From Alkalimonas cellulosilytica (GTDB lineage: Bacteria > Pseudomonadota > Gammaproteobacteria > Enterobacterales > Alteromonadaceae), in NCBI RefSeq assembly GCF_036325985.1, contig NZ_JAUHLI010000009.1, positions 137,853 through 201,852 of the forward strand: a stretch of DNA of 64,000 bases. The letters run 5' to 3'. Below, in pieces: positions 44,545 through 53,420 of this stretch (position 1 is the stretch's first letter; the number at the start of each line of letters is the position of its first letter). A program made the position numbers and the translations under genes. A model generated the notes under the pieces. The model ran no database searches. It was given only the letters and a program-made list of their open reading frames with translations, and had not been told where the DNA came from.

Positions 44545-46080
44545 TTATTGGCTGGGCAGCATGGCCGCAGGCAGCAGGCTGCTTAAGCGGCCACTGGCCA
44601 GCAGCTCGGCGGCGGCTTTGATATCCGGCGCGAAGTAGCGATCTTCAGCATAAAAGCTGACCTGGTCGCGCAACAGCGCCCTGGCCTGCTCCAGCCGCTC
44701 GGTGGATTTGAGCGGTGCGCGAAAATCCAGTCCCTGCACGGCAGCCAGGTACTCGACGGCCAATACACCACGGGTATTGTCGGCCATTTGTGCCAGCCGC
44801 CGGGCGGCGAAGGTGGCCATCGACACATGATCTTCCTGATTGGCCGAGGTCGGTAGGCTGTCGACACTGGCCGGGTGCGCCAGCGACTTGTTTTCCGATG
44901 CCAAAGCCGCCGAAGTAACCTGGGCAATCATAAAGCCACTGTTAACACCGCCGTTGTTGACCAAGAAGGCCGGCAGTTTGCTGAGGCTGGCATCAATCAG
45001 CAGCGCCATCCGCCGTTCGGACAAAGAGCCGACTTCGGCAATCGCCAGCGCCAGATTATCGGCCGCCATCGCCACCGGCTCGGCGTGAAAGTTACCACCG
45101 GAGAGGATATCGCCTTCTTCAGCAAACACCAGTGGGTTGTCGGTGACGCCATTGGCTTCAGTTTCCAGCACCACAGCCGCCTGGCGGATTTGCGTCAAGC
45201 AAGCGCCCATGACCTGCGGCTGACAGCGCAGGCTGTAAGGATCCTGCACCTTTTCACAATCCTGATGCGAGTCGCCAAGCTCGGAGCGATCACTGAGCAG
45301 ATGGCGGTAAATGGCGGCGGCATCGATCTGACCCTGCTGACCACGGATGGCATGAATGCGGGCATCAAAGGGCGAGCGGCTGCCAAGGGCGGCTTCCACA
45401 CTGAGTGCACCAATTACGCTGGCCGCAGCAAACAAGTCTTCGGCTTTAAACAGGCCTTCCAGCGCCAGGGCGGTGGAGGCCTGGGTGCCGTTCAGCAGTG
45501 CCAGACCTTCTTTGGCCGCCAGCACCACAGGTGCAAGCCCAGCCAGTTGCAAGCCTTGTTTGGCTGGCAGTTGCTTGCCCTGATAACGCACCTCGCCTTC
45601 ACCAATCAGCGGCAGTACCATGTGCGCCAGCGGGGCCAAATCGCCGGAGGCGCCGACTGAGCCCTGGGCTGGAATGCAGGGGTACACGCCTTGATTGATC
45701 ATAGCAATCATCGCATCGATGATTTCTGGCCTGATGCCAGAGTAGCCCCGCGACAGGGAGTTGACCTTTAAAATCATCATCAGCCGCACCGTCTGGTCGG
45801 CCATCAGCTCGCCATAGCCGGCCGCGTGCGACAGCACAATGGAGCGTTGCAGCAATTCCAATTGATCCGGGGCTATCTTGGTATTGGCCAACAGACCAAA
45901 ACCGGTGTTGATGCCATAGACGGTTTTACCTTTGGCCAGCACATCGGCCACGGTTTTGGCCGAGGCGGCAATCGCCGGGTAAGCGGCTTTATCCAGGGCA
46001 ATGGCTTGGTCATTTTGCCAAAGCTGGCGCAATTGGCTCAGGCTGAGCTGGCCGGGTGTCAATGTAAATGGGGTGGTCAT
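44545..46080 (-). CDS. hutH: histidine ammonia-lyase HutH
   Basis: HutH removes ammonia from histidine to give urocanate, the first step of histidine degradation. The 511-residue protein holds the Ala144-Ser145-Gly146 triad (GSVGASGDLAPLAHM) that cyclises to the MIO cofactor, with YGINTGFG near residue 55 and GGNFHAEPVAMAADN later. It starts 3 bases after the hutU stop and is the last gene of the hutCUH transcript. Confidence 0.98.
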   Translation of the reverse strand: MTTPFTLTPGQLSLSQLRQLWQNDQAIALDKAAYPAIAASAKTVADVLAKGKTVYGINTGFGLLANTKIAPDQLELLQRSIVLSHAAGYGELMADQTVRLMMILKVNSLSRGYSGIRPEIIDAMIAMINQGVYPCIPAQGSVGASGDLAPLAHMVLPLIGEGEVRYQGKQLPAKQGLQLAGLAPVVLAAKEGLALLNGTQASTALALEGLFKAEDLFAAASVIGALSVEAALGSRSPFDARIHAIRGQQGQIDAAAIYRHLLSDRSELGDSHQDCEKVQDPYSLRCQPQVMGACLTQIRQAAVVLETEANGVTDNPLVFAEEGDILSGGNFHAEPVAMAADNLALAIAEVGSLSERRMALLIDASLSKLPAFLVNNGGVNSGFMIAQVTSAALASENKSLAHPASVDSLPTSANQEDHVSMATFAARRLAQMADNTRGVLAVEYLAAVQGLDFRAPLKSTERLEQARALLRDQVSFYAEDRYFAPDIKAAAELLASGRLSSLLPAAMLPSQ

Positions 46081-46083
46081 GGC

Positions 46084-47766
46084 TTACTCCTTGGTGCTCA
46101 ACATCGGTAAATCCAGCCCTTGCTCGCGGGCGCAGTTTTGGGCAATGTCGTAGCCGGCATCGGCATGGCGCATCACGCCGGTCCCCGGATCGTTCCACAG
46201 AACCCGGCCCAGTCGTTTGGCAGCTGCTTCGGTGCCATCGGCCACGATCACCACACCTGAGTGCTGGCTGTAGCCCATGCCGACACCACCACCGTGGTGC
46301 AGGGAAACCCAGCTGGCGCCACCGGCGGTGTTCAGCAAGGCGTTCAGTAGTGGCCAGTCGGAGACAGCATCCGAGCCATCCAGCATGGCTTCGGTTTCAC
46401 GGTTCGGGCTGGCAACGGAGCCGGAGTCCAGATGGTCACGGCCAATCACGATAGGGGCTTTTAGCTCACCGTTTTTTACCATCTCGTTAAAGGCCAGCGC
46501 GATCCGGGCGCGATCTTTTAAGCCAATCCAGCAGATGCGGGCTGGCAGGCCCTGAAAGTGGATTTTCTCACGCGCCATATCCAGCCAGTGGTGCAGGTGC
46601 GGGTTGTCCGGGATCAGCTCTTTGACTTTTTGGTCAGTCTTGTAAATGTCTTCCGGATCGCCCGACAGCGCCACCCAGCGAAATGGTCCAACACCTTCAC
46701 AAAACAGCGGCCGGATGTAGGCCGGCACAAAGCCCGGGTAATCAAAGGCATTGTGCACGCCTTCGTCCTTGGCCATCTGACGGATGTTGTTGCCGTAATC
46801 GACTGCGACGGCGCCTTTGCTCTGCATATCGAGCGTCGCCTGAACTTGCACTGCCATTGACTGCTTGGCGGCTTTGACCACCTGATCCGGGTTTTGCAGG
46901 CGGCGTTCGGCTGCTTCAGTCATGCTCCAGCCTTGTGGCAGGTACCCATTCAGTGGGTCGTGGGCAGAGGTTTGATCGGTCACCACATCCGGGATGATGT
47001 TGCGCTCTACCAGCTCGGCAAAGACATCGGCGGCATTGGCCAGCAAACCGATGGACGTGGGCTTGCCGGAGGCTTTGGCTTGCTCCAGCAACTCCAGCGC
47101 CTGATCCAGACTGGTGGCTTTGACATCGACGTAGCCGGTGCGCAGGCGGAAATCAATGCGGCTTTCATCCACTTCACAGGCAATCATATGAAAACCGGCC
47201 ATGGTGCCGGCCAGTGGCTGAGCGCCGCCCATGCCGCCCAGGCCTCCGGTCAGGATCCACTTGCCGCTGGCATCGCCATTGAAATGCTGTTTGGCCATGG
47301 CGACAAAGGTCTCGTAAGTGCCTTGCACGATGCCTTGCGAGCCGATGTAAATCCAGGAGCCGGCCGTCATCTGGCCGTACATCATCAGGCCTTTTTTATC
47401 CAGCTCGTTAAAGTGCTCCCAGTTGGCCCAGGCCGGCACCAGATTGGAGTTGGCAATCAGCACCCGGGGCGCATCCGGGTGGGTGGGGAAGACCCCGACC
47501 GGCTTGCCGCTTTGCACCAGCAAGGTCTGGTCGTCTTCCAGCCGGTCCAGTACTTCAACAATTTTATTGAAGCAGGCCCAGTCGCGGGCCGCCCGGCCGA
47601 TACCGCCGTACACCACCAGCGATTGCGGGTGCTCGGCCACATCCGGGTCCAGGTTGTTCATCAGCATGCGTTTGGCGGCTTCGGTCAGCCAGCTTTTGGC
47701 GGTTTTTTCCGCACCTCTGGTGGCGCGGATCACCCGACTGTTATCGATACGTGGATCAGACATCAT
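46084..47766 (-). CDS. hutU: urocanate hydratase HutU
   Basis: HutU converts urocanate to imidazolonepropionate, using tightly bound NAD+ as an electrophile. The 560-residue protein has the glycine-rich GGLGGMGGAQPLAGTMAG, the YGGIGRAARDW segment and the C-terminal SLHHGGGVGMGYSQHSG. Its start overlaps the hutC stop by 4 bases, and hutH follows directly. Confidence 0.98.
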   Translation of the reverse strand: MMSDPRIDNSRVIRATRGAEKTAKSWLTEAAKRMLMNNLDPDVAEHPQSLVVYGGIGRAARDWACFNKIVEVLDRLEDDQTLLVQSGKPVGVFPTHPDAPRVLIANSNLVPAWANWEHFNELDKKGLMMYGQMTAGSWIYIGSQGIVQGTYETFVAMAKQHFNGDASGKWILTGGLGGMGGAQPLAGTMAGFHMIACEVDESRIDFRLRTGYVDVKATSLDQALELLEQAKASGKPTSIGLLANAADVFAELVERNIIPDVVTDQTSAHDPLNGYLPQGWSMTEAAERRLQNPDQVVKAAKQSMAVQVQATLDMQSKGAVAVDYGNNIRQMAKDEGVHNAFDYPGFVPAYIRPLFCEGVGPFRWVALSGDPEDIYKTDQKVKELIPDNPHLHHWLDMAREKIHFQGLPARICWIGLKDRARIALAFNEMVKNGELKAPIVIGRDHLDSGSVASPNRETEAMLDGSDAVSDWPLLNALLNTAGGASWVSLHHGGGVGMGYSQHSGVVIVADGTEAAAKRLGRVLWNDPGTGVMRHADAGYDIAQNCAREQGLDLPMLSTKE

Positions 47767-48491
47767 GAGCTCCTGGTTGCGCCTGCTGGCGCGAAATTTA
47801 AATGGCCCCCGAGCCGGTAACGGCTGCCCGGGGAGGTCAGGTACGCCAGGCTGACGGCACCATCGCGGCTAAAGGTGCGACGGGTCAGACGCAGGCAGGG
47901 TTCGGGTTTCTTCAATTGCAAATGCTGGCAGGTGAAGCTGTCCGGTAAGATGGCTTCCACCGTATGCTCCGCCTCGGTCAGCGGTGCCACCTGGCTTAAA
48001 TACAGGTGCGGCGTGATGGCGGAAAAATCCTGCGCCATGTAATCCGGAACTTGCCGCGGATTGACGTAACGGGCTTCCAGTTGCAGCGGATGGCGGTCTT
48101 CAAAATGCACAATCAGCGAGAAAAACACCCGCTCGTTGTGCTTTAAACCGAGCGCCGCCGCCACGGTGGCCGGGCAGGGCAGCTCGGTCAATTGGATCAG
48201 CTCGGCCCGGTAGCTGTGACCGCGGCTGTAGATTTCATCGGCAATGTTGCGAATTTCCAGCAAGGAGGATTGCGATTTCAGTGCCGCAACAAAGCTGCCC
48301 ACACCCTGGGTGCGGTACAAAATGCCTTGCTCGGTCAGCTCTTGCAGCGCGCGGCGGGCGGTCATCCGGCTTACGGCAAACTGCTCGGCCAGCTCATTCT
48401 CGGACGGCACCCGGCTGTGTTCGGGCCAGGCACCGATTTCGATCTGCGTCAGCATGAAATCTTTGATTTCGGCAAATTTGGCGACGGCCAT
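47763..48491 (-). CDS. hutC: GntR-family histidine utilisation repressor HutC
   Basis: HutC represses the hut genes and is released by urocanate. The 242-residue protein has an N-terminal winged helix (VPSENELAEQFAVSRMTARRALQELTEQG) and a C-terminal UTRA ligand-binding domain (about residues 85-235) with ERVFFSLIVHFED and LQLEARYVN. I use ATG 48491 over a TTG at 48515. The operator at 48545-48556 lies between hutC and hutI, so autoregulation is likely. Confidence 0.95.
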   Translation of the reverse strand: MAVAKFAEIKDFMLTQIEIGAWPEHSRVPSENELAEQFAVSRMTARRALQELTEQGILYRTQGVGSFVAALKSQSSLLEIRNIADEIYSRGHSYRAELIQLTELPCPATVAAALGLKHNERVFFSLIVHFEDRHPLQLEARYVNPRQVPDYMAQDFSAITPHLYLSQVAPLTEAEHTVEAILPDSFTCQHLQLKKPEPCLRLTRRTFSRDGAVSLAYLTSPGSRYRLGGHLNFAPAGATRSS

Positions 48492-48544
48492 GCGGTGGCG
48501 ATCCCTTGGTGGCAACGGTTGCTAATAAAAATAGCCGATCTTGG

Positions 48545-48556
48545 TTGTATATACAA
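48545..48556. promoter_or_regulatory. HutC operator between hutC and hutI
   Basis: TTGTATATACAA is a perfect 12-base dyad like the HutC sites of other gammaproteobacteria (core TGTATATACA). It overlaps a possible hutI -35 (TTGTAT), with TACACT at 48567 as the -10. It could repress both divergent transcripts. Confidence 0.8.
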
Positions 48557-48614
48557 GTTTTTGCGGTACACTATTTTTATGAAAACAGTACTGAATTGAT
48601 CCCGGAGTAGCTTA

Positions 48615-49847
48615 ATGACTGAATTTGATGCGGTTTGGCTCAATGCCAATCTGGCCACCATGCAAGCCGGCAGCGAACCCTATGGCGCCATCACCGATGC
48701 TGCCATAGCGGTAAAAGACGGCCGCATTGCCTGGCTGGGTCCGAAAAGTGAACTGCCCGCCTTTGATGCGCTCAGTACCCCTTTGTACGATGTGCAGGGA
48801 CAGTGGCTGATGCCGGGGCTGATCGATTGCCATACCCACTTGGTCTATGGTGGCAACCGGGCCAATGAGTTTGAAATGCGGCTGCAAGGCGCCAGCTATG
48901 AGGCCATTGCCAAAGCCGGGGGCGGTATTCGCTCCACCGTTAAAGCCACCCGCGAGGCCAGTGCCGAGCAGCTGTTTGTGCTTGGCAAAGACCGGCTCAA
49001 TGCCTTGCTGTCGCAAGGGGTGACCGAAGTGGAAATTAAATCCGGCTACGGACTGGACTTGGCCAGCGAGCAAAAAATGCTGCAGGTGGCGCGTGAGCTG
49101 GCGGTGCATCACCCCATTCGTATCCATACCACCTTTTTGGGCGCTCATGCCCTGCCGCCGGAGTTTAGCGACAGCGATGCCTACATCGATTACCTGTGCC
49201 AGACCATGCTGCCCGAGCTGCACCGACAGCAGCTGGTCGATGCGGTCGATGTGTTTTGCGAAGGCATCGGCTTTAGCGTCGAACAAAGCCGCCGGCTGTT
49301 TCAAACCGCCACAGCGCTGGGATTGCCGGTCAAAGCCCATGCCGAGCAGTTGTCCAATCTGGGGGGCAGTGCCCTGGTGGCCGAGTTTGGTGGCTTGTCG
49401 GCCGATCATATCGAGTATCTGGATGAGGCCGGTGTGCAGGCGATGGCGAAAGCCGGCACTGTGGCCGTGTTGCTGCCCGGTGCTTTTTACTTTTTAAAAG
49501 AAACCAAAAAGCCACCGATTGAACTGCTGCGCCGTTATCAGGTGCCGATGGCCATCGCCACCGATCTCAATCCTGGCACCTCGCCGCTGTGCAATTTGCC
49601 GCTGATGCTGAATATGGCCTGCACCTTCTTTGCGCTAACCCCGGAAGAAGCTTTGCTTGGCGTGACCCGCCATGCCGCGACAGCGCTGGGTATCCGTGAT
49701 GCCGGCACCCTGGCCATTGGCAACAAAGCTGACTTTGGCTGTTATGCCATCAGCCAGCCGGCGGAGCTGGTGTACCAGCAGGGGGTGAATTCCTTGCGGC
49801 AATTGGTGGTGAATGGCATGCCAGTAGTGATACCCGGCTGTCCCTGA
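48615..49847 (+). CDS. hutI: imidazolonepropionase HutI
   Basis: HutI opens the ring of 4-imidazolone-5-propionate to give formiminoglutamate. The 410-residue amidohydrolase has the metal-binding MPGLIDCHTHLVYGGNRANEF, EIKSGYGLDL, a later KAHAEQLS and the C-terminal IATDLNPGTSP. GGAG precedes the ATG. It is divergent from hutCUH across the operator. Confidence 0.98.
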   Translation: MTEFDAVWLNANLATMQAGSEPYGAITDAAIAVKDGRIAWLGPKSELPAFDALSTPLYDVQGQWLMPGLIDCHTHLVYGGNRANEFEMRLQGASYEAIAKAGGGIRSTVKATREASAEQLFVLGKDRLNALLSQGVTEVEIKSGYGLDLASEQKMLQVARELAVHHPIRIHTTFLGAHALPPEFSDSDAYIDYLCQTMLPELHRQQLVDAVDVFCEGIGFSVEQSRRLFQTATALGLPVKAHAEQLSNLGGSALVAEFGGLSADHIEYLDEAGVQAMAKAGTVAVLLPGAFYFLKETKKPPIELLRRYQVPMAIATDLNPGTSPLCNLPLMLNMACTFFALTPEEALLGVTRHAATALGIRDAGTLAIGNKADFGCYAISQPAELVYQQGVNSLRQLVVNGMPVVIPGCP

Positions 49848-49906
49848 CTTTACAATTAGACCAAAGCAGCTATGCTAGGCGGATGAATGCTACTGAGTTG
49901 TAAAGA

Positions 49907-51442
49907 ATGCGCGTTTTAACTGCTTGCCTGCTGGCGATCCCCTTACCAACCTTTGCCGCAATTTCATCAGTGCCGGCCTGGTTGCTATGGTGGCCATTGG
50001 CGCTGGTGGTTGTGATCTTGCTGTTGTTATGGCGGATCCGGGTGCTGCAGCAGCAACTGCGTCAGCGAGTGCCGCTGACTGAGCCAGAGCATGCTTTACT
50101 GCATGACGAAATCAGTGGTTATCCCAACAAGGAGCTGTTGCGGCGACAGCTGAAACCCGTGTTGCAACAATCCGAAGGCAAACGTTTCGCGTTGGTGTTG
50201 TTTAAAGTGACTCAGTTTGAACAAATTAACGAAGCATTAGGTTATCAGAACAGTAATTTATTGCTGATGCAGCTGGCGCATCGTATCAACGAGCAGTTGC
50301 ATCAGCACGAAGAATTGCTTTGTCTGGAGTGGCGCGAGCAAAAAGCCATTCGGTTGTGTCATCTGGGTGGGGTTGCTTTTATGGCATGGGTTGATATCAC
50401 CACTAAACCTTATCTGGCTGAGCAATTGGCTAAACAGGTTGAAGACTCGGTCACGCAGCCTCTGGTGTTGCAAAGTAGTGCTATGAGCTATCAATTGGTC
50501 AGTGGTATTGCCTGCTTTCCTGAGCACGGCAGTCAACTAAATGAGCTGATGGATCGCGCCTATCTTGCACTACAACATCATCGCTGTCAGGCGCCGGATA
50601 ATGCCGTCTTTGATCCCTCTTTACTTAATTATACGGACGGCAAGCTACGTTTAATGGCTGAATTACGGCAGGGTATTGAGCAAAATCAACTGTTACTTTA
50701 TGTGCAACCCCAGATCGAGTTAAAACAGCGCCAACTGCTGGCGTTCGAAGTGCTGGTTCGTTGGCAACACCCTCGGCTGGGATTATTGTCACCGGAAGAC
50801 TTTCTGGAAACCGCTGAGGAGCTGGGGGTGATCTACTCACTCACTGAGTGGGTATTGCAGCACGCTGTTGCCAGTCTAGCGGCGTTAAAAAGGGAGTTTC
50901 CAGCCATGAAGCTGGCTGTGAATCTATCCAGTAAAGATTTATTGCAGGATGAGCTGGTGGATTATCTTCAAGCTTTGCTGCTGGAGTATCAGGTAAAACC
51001 AGCCAGTCTGGTACTGGAGCTGACCGAGCGGGTTCTGACGGATGATCCTGTGCGGGCACTTACCATGTTGCAGCGTTTAAAGAATCTTGGAGTGGAATTG
51101 GTGCTGGATGATTTTGGTACCGGCTTTTCTTCGCTGTTTTATCTGCGTCAGTTGCCCATCAGCCACGTCAAAATTGACTGTAGCTTTATCAATGATCTTC
51201 ACAAAAGTGATACTCACATTGCCATTGCCGGGGCGATTATTGATATTGCCCGTAATCTTGGTTTGGGGGTTGTTGCCGAAGGGATCGAAGAAGAGTTAGT
51301 GGAACAGAAGTTAGTGCGTATGGGGTGCACCCGGGGCCAGGGGTTTTATTACTCCCGGCCTTTTGAATTAGCTGGATTAGAGCCCTGGCTTAGGCAATGG
51401 CACCACTCGTCTGGTCAGGCAGGACCGCTCTCGCCTGAATAA
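49907..51442 (+). CDS. membrane GGDEF-EAL protein, probable c-di-GMP phosphodiesterase
   Basis: The 511-residue protein has one or two N-terminal membrane segments (residues 4-45), a degenerate GGDEF domain (about 60-230) where the motif reads GGVAF (154-158), and an EAL domain (about 245-500). The EAL motif reads Glu281-Val-Leu, but the key catalytic residues are kept: DDF at 401-403, Lys422 and AEGIE with Glu458 and Glu461. It probably degrades c-di-GMP, with the GGDEF part as a regulatory domain. It lies between hutI and hutG, and its last 53 bases overlap the end of hutG, tail to tail. Confidence 0.9.
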   Translation: MRVLTACLLAIPLPTFAAISSVPAWLLWWPLALVVVILLLLWRIRVLQQQLRQRVPLTEPEHALLHDEISGYPNKELLRRQLKPVLQQSEGKRFALVLFKVTQFEQINEALGYQNSNLLLMQLAHRINEQLHQHEELLCLEWREQKAIRLCHLGGVAFMAWVDITTKPYLAEQLAKQVEDSVTQPLVLQSSAMSYQLVSGIACFPEHGSQLNELMDRAYLALQHHRCQAPDNAVFDPSLLNYTDGKLRLMAELRQGIEQNQLLLYVQPQIELKQRQLLAFEVLVRWQHPRLGLLSPEDFLETAEELGVIYSLTEWVLQHAVASLAALKREFPAMKLAVNLSSKDLLQDELVDYLQALLLEYQVKPASLVLELTERVLTDDPVRALTMLQRLKNLGVELVLDDFGTGFSSLFYLRQLPISHVKIDCSFINDLHKSDTHIAIAGAIIDIARNLGLGVVAEGIEEELVEQKLVRMGCTRGQGFYYSRPFELAGLEPWLRQWHHSSGQAGPLSPE

Positions 51443-52469
51443 AAGCATAGCATAAAGCTGCAAGTACCTGCCCCGCATGTTGCATACCGGCAGCCTGCCC
51501 GGCCGGGTGGCGGCCAGGGGCGGCTTCTGCCAAATGCAGGTAACGGCAGCGTGGTAATTGTGCCATCTGGTAGACGAATTGCTCAGCCGCTTTTACCGAA
51601 AGGCCGCAACTGGTAAAGGCGCTGACCGGCATCAACTCAATGCTGTCGGTATCCAGTTCAATACCTATAGCCCCTTCAGAGCTGGCGACAAAATCAACGC
51701 ATTGATCCAAGGCCTCTGGCCATGAAATCTCCTGGCGGGGGCTTAGTTTTTGTAAGCTGATAAACTCAGCGCCGGCTTGTTGCAGCGCAGTCAGGCTGGC
51801 TCTGTTGTTCTTTAATTCGTGCAGACCAAGCACAAAGTAATGATCCAGTAATTGCTCTGCTTTGGCGTAGCTAAAACCGTTGCCACTGTGGCGTCCTTCC
51901 TGCGCGCGAAAGTCGGCATGTGGGTCCAGATTCGCGCAGCTGACAGGCAAGCCGGTTTGTTGCGCCAACGCCTTGATGATGGGATAAGCATTGTTGTGGC
52001 CACCACCAATCACCATCACATCAAAGCCGGCATCAAACAAAGGTTGGATGGCTTGCGCTACCCGAACATCCAGCTCGGCACACAGCTGCCGTAATTGCTG
52101 CAGCTGGACTGGTTTGCTGCTGTCCAAAGCCTGACTTTGCTGCTGCAAGTCCGCGCAGTCCACTTCACCGGCCAGTAAAATCGGGCCTGCTGCTTCCGTA
52201 AACTGATTGGCCTGCAGGTTAAGCCAACAGCGCAAAAAGGCTTGCCAGCCGAGGTCAGCACCGCCCTGGCCAAGATTCGCCCTTGGGCCAATATCTTCCG
52301 GGATCCCCAGCAGTGCAAAGCGGGCGCCTCGCGATTTGGCCTGTTGCAGTGCTTCGATGATTGGCAGAGCATCATCAAGCAACAACAGGCTTTGGCCTTG
52401 CTTTTGTTCATCTGGTCGAGGGTTGAACCAGGCCTTGAGCTGTTCGGTTTGGTAGCGCAGTAAAGCCAT
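51390..52469 (-). CDS. hutG: formimidoylglutamase/arginase-family protein HutG
   Basis: HutG hydrolyses formiminoglutamate to glutamate and formamide, the last step of this hut route. The 359-residue ureohydrolase has GGGHNNAYP, NLDPHADFR and ELDTDSIEL, the positions of the Mn-binding residues. GGGHNN differs from the GGGHE/GGDH usual in classical HutG and arginases. Linkage to hut genes makes formimidoylglutamase the best call, but another ureohydrolase is possible. It starts 3 bases after rraA. Confidence 0.8.
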   Translation of the reverse strand: MALLRYQTEQLKAWFNPRPDEQKQGQSLLLLDDALPIIEALQQAKSRGARFALLGIPEDIGPRANLGQGGADLGWQAFLRCWLNLQANQFTEAAGPILLAGEVDCADLQQQSQALDSSKPVQLQQLRQLCAELDVRVAQAIQPLFDAGFDVMVIGGGHNNAYPIIKALAQQTGLPVSCANLDPHADFRAQEGRHSGNGFSYAKAEQLLDHYFVLGLHELKNNRASLTALQQAGAEFISLQKLSPRQEISWPEALDQCVDFVASSEGAIGIELDTDSIELMPVSAFTSCGLSVKAAEQFVYQMAQLPRCRYLHLAEAAPGRHPAGQAAGMQHAGQVLAALCYAFIQARAVLPDQTSGAIA

Positions 52470-52472
52470 GGT

Positions 52473-52958
52473 TTATTCGATATCCAGTGGATCGGGCGAT
52501 AAAATAATACCGGTGTTATCGGCGTAGAGGTGATCGTCCGGTAAAAAGGTAACGCCGGCAAAGTTCACAGGAACATCCAGCTCGCCAAAGCCTTTATCAT
52601 CGGCGCCGACTGGGATGGCATTGATGGCCTGAACTCCGACGTCGAAGTCTTCCAGCGCATCGACATCCCGTACACAACCATAACAAACAATCCCTTCCCA
52701 ACCCTGACTGTTGGCCAGTGACACCAGGTCGGCATCGAGCAAAGCCCGGCGGGTCGAGCCGCCGCCATCGATCAGCAGCACCTTACCAACTCCTGGCTCA
52801 GCCAGTACCTGACGAATCAGGCCATTGTCTTCAAAGCACTTAATGGTGCGAACCTGGCCACCAAAAGAGCGGCGGCCACCGTAGTTGCTGAAGATGGGCT
52901 CCACCACATCAATTGAGTCGGCGTACAGATCAGAAAGTTCAGAGGTGTTGTATTCCAT
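52473..52958 (-). CDS. rraA: RNase E regulator RraA
   Basis: RraA binds and inhibits RNase E, changing global mRNA decay. The 161-residue protein starts MEYNTSELSDLYAD and has the GGRRSFGGQVRTIKCFEDNG and VCYGCVRDVDAL segments of the RraA/MenG-like fold. I place the start at ATG 52958, with GGAG upstream. The frame remains open for another 45 codons, but those lie in the adjacent MITE-like repeat. hutG follows 3 bases after its stop. Confidence 0.95.
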   Translation of the reverse strand: MEYNTSELSDLYADSIDVVEPIFSNYGGRRSFGGQVRTIKCFEDNGLIRQVLAEPGVGKVLLIDGGGSTRRALLDADLVSLANSQGWEGIVCYGCVRDVDALEDFDVGVQAINAIPVGADDKGFGELDVPVNFAGVTFLPDDHLYADNTGIILSPDPLDIE

Positions 52959-52996
52959 GGGTGGCTCCGGTAAACAGCGCGAGGTGAGTTCTAGTA

Positions 52997-53262
52997 TATA
53001 CCCAAGTAACCTCAAGATGCGAGCTTCAGAGACGCTGGGCGCTTTCAATGCAAGGCACCCTGGCGACGCAATGTCGACTACCTTGCTAGCCATGGTAACA
53101 CCGCAGTGGAAGCGCCCAGCGGCTCCCGCAGGGCGGCGCTAAAATCGCTTGATGCCGCGTTCACTGTTCTCGCTTTGGAACCACCAAAGCTTCCAACAGC
53201 AGCCTTGCCTCAAGTGATTTTATCTCCCGCTGAATTCTGCATCTTGAGGTTACTTGGGTATA
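52997..53262. mobile_element. MITE-like element with perfect 24-bp terminal inverted repeats
   Basis: The 24 bases at 52997-53020 (beginning TATACCCAAGTAACCTC) are exactly repeated inverted at 53239-53262, giving a 266-base element. If the inner ends are TACCC and GGGTA, both flanks carry TA, as for IS630/mariner-type insertions. Inside are another inverted repeat (53034-53045 with 53109-53120, GCTGGGCGCTTT type) and a hairpin (GCTTTGG at 53172-53178 and CCAAAGC at 53184-53190). There is no transposase. It sits between rraA and a chemoreceptor gene. Confidence 0.85.
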
Positions 53263-53420
53263 GCTCGCTGGTGTGACAGCTCAAGCGCTTATCCTGGCTC
53301 TTTGTCCTTTATCTGCAGAATCTTAGCGGTGCATCAATTTTTTCTTTGATTTGCGCGCAGTATCAGAAATTACTCACTATTCTTGTTAATGAACTCAGGA
53401 GTGCTCTGACGGGAGAGATT

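Noticed and set aside
46894..47820. 308-codon open frame opposite hutU
   Set aside because: Long but lies wholly over hutU, whose protein is strongly conserved; the opposite frame resembles nothing.
48612..49409. 265-codon open frame opposite hutI
   Set aside because: A shadow of hutI, produced by its codon bias.
52959..53093. Upstream extension of rraA by 45 codons
   Set aside because: The extension lies in the MITE-like repeat, and RraA proteins begin at MEYNTSEL, which has its own ribosome-binding site.
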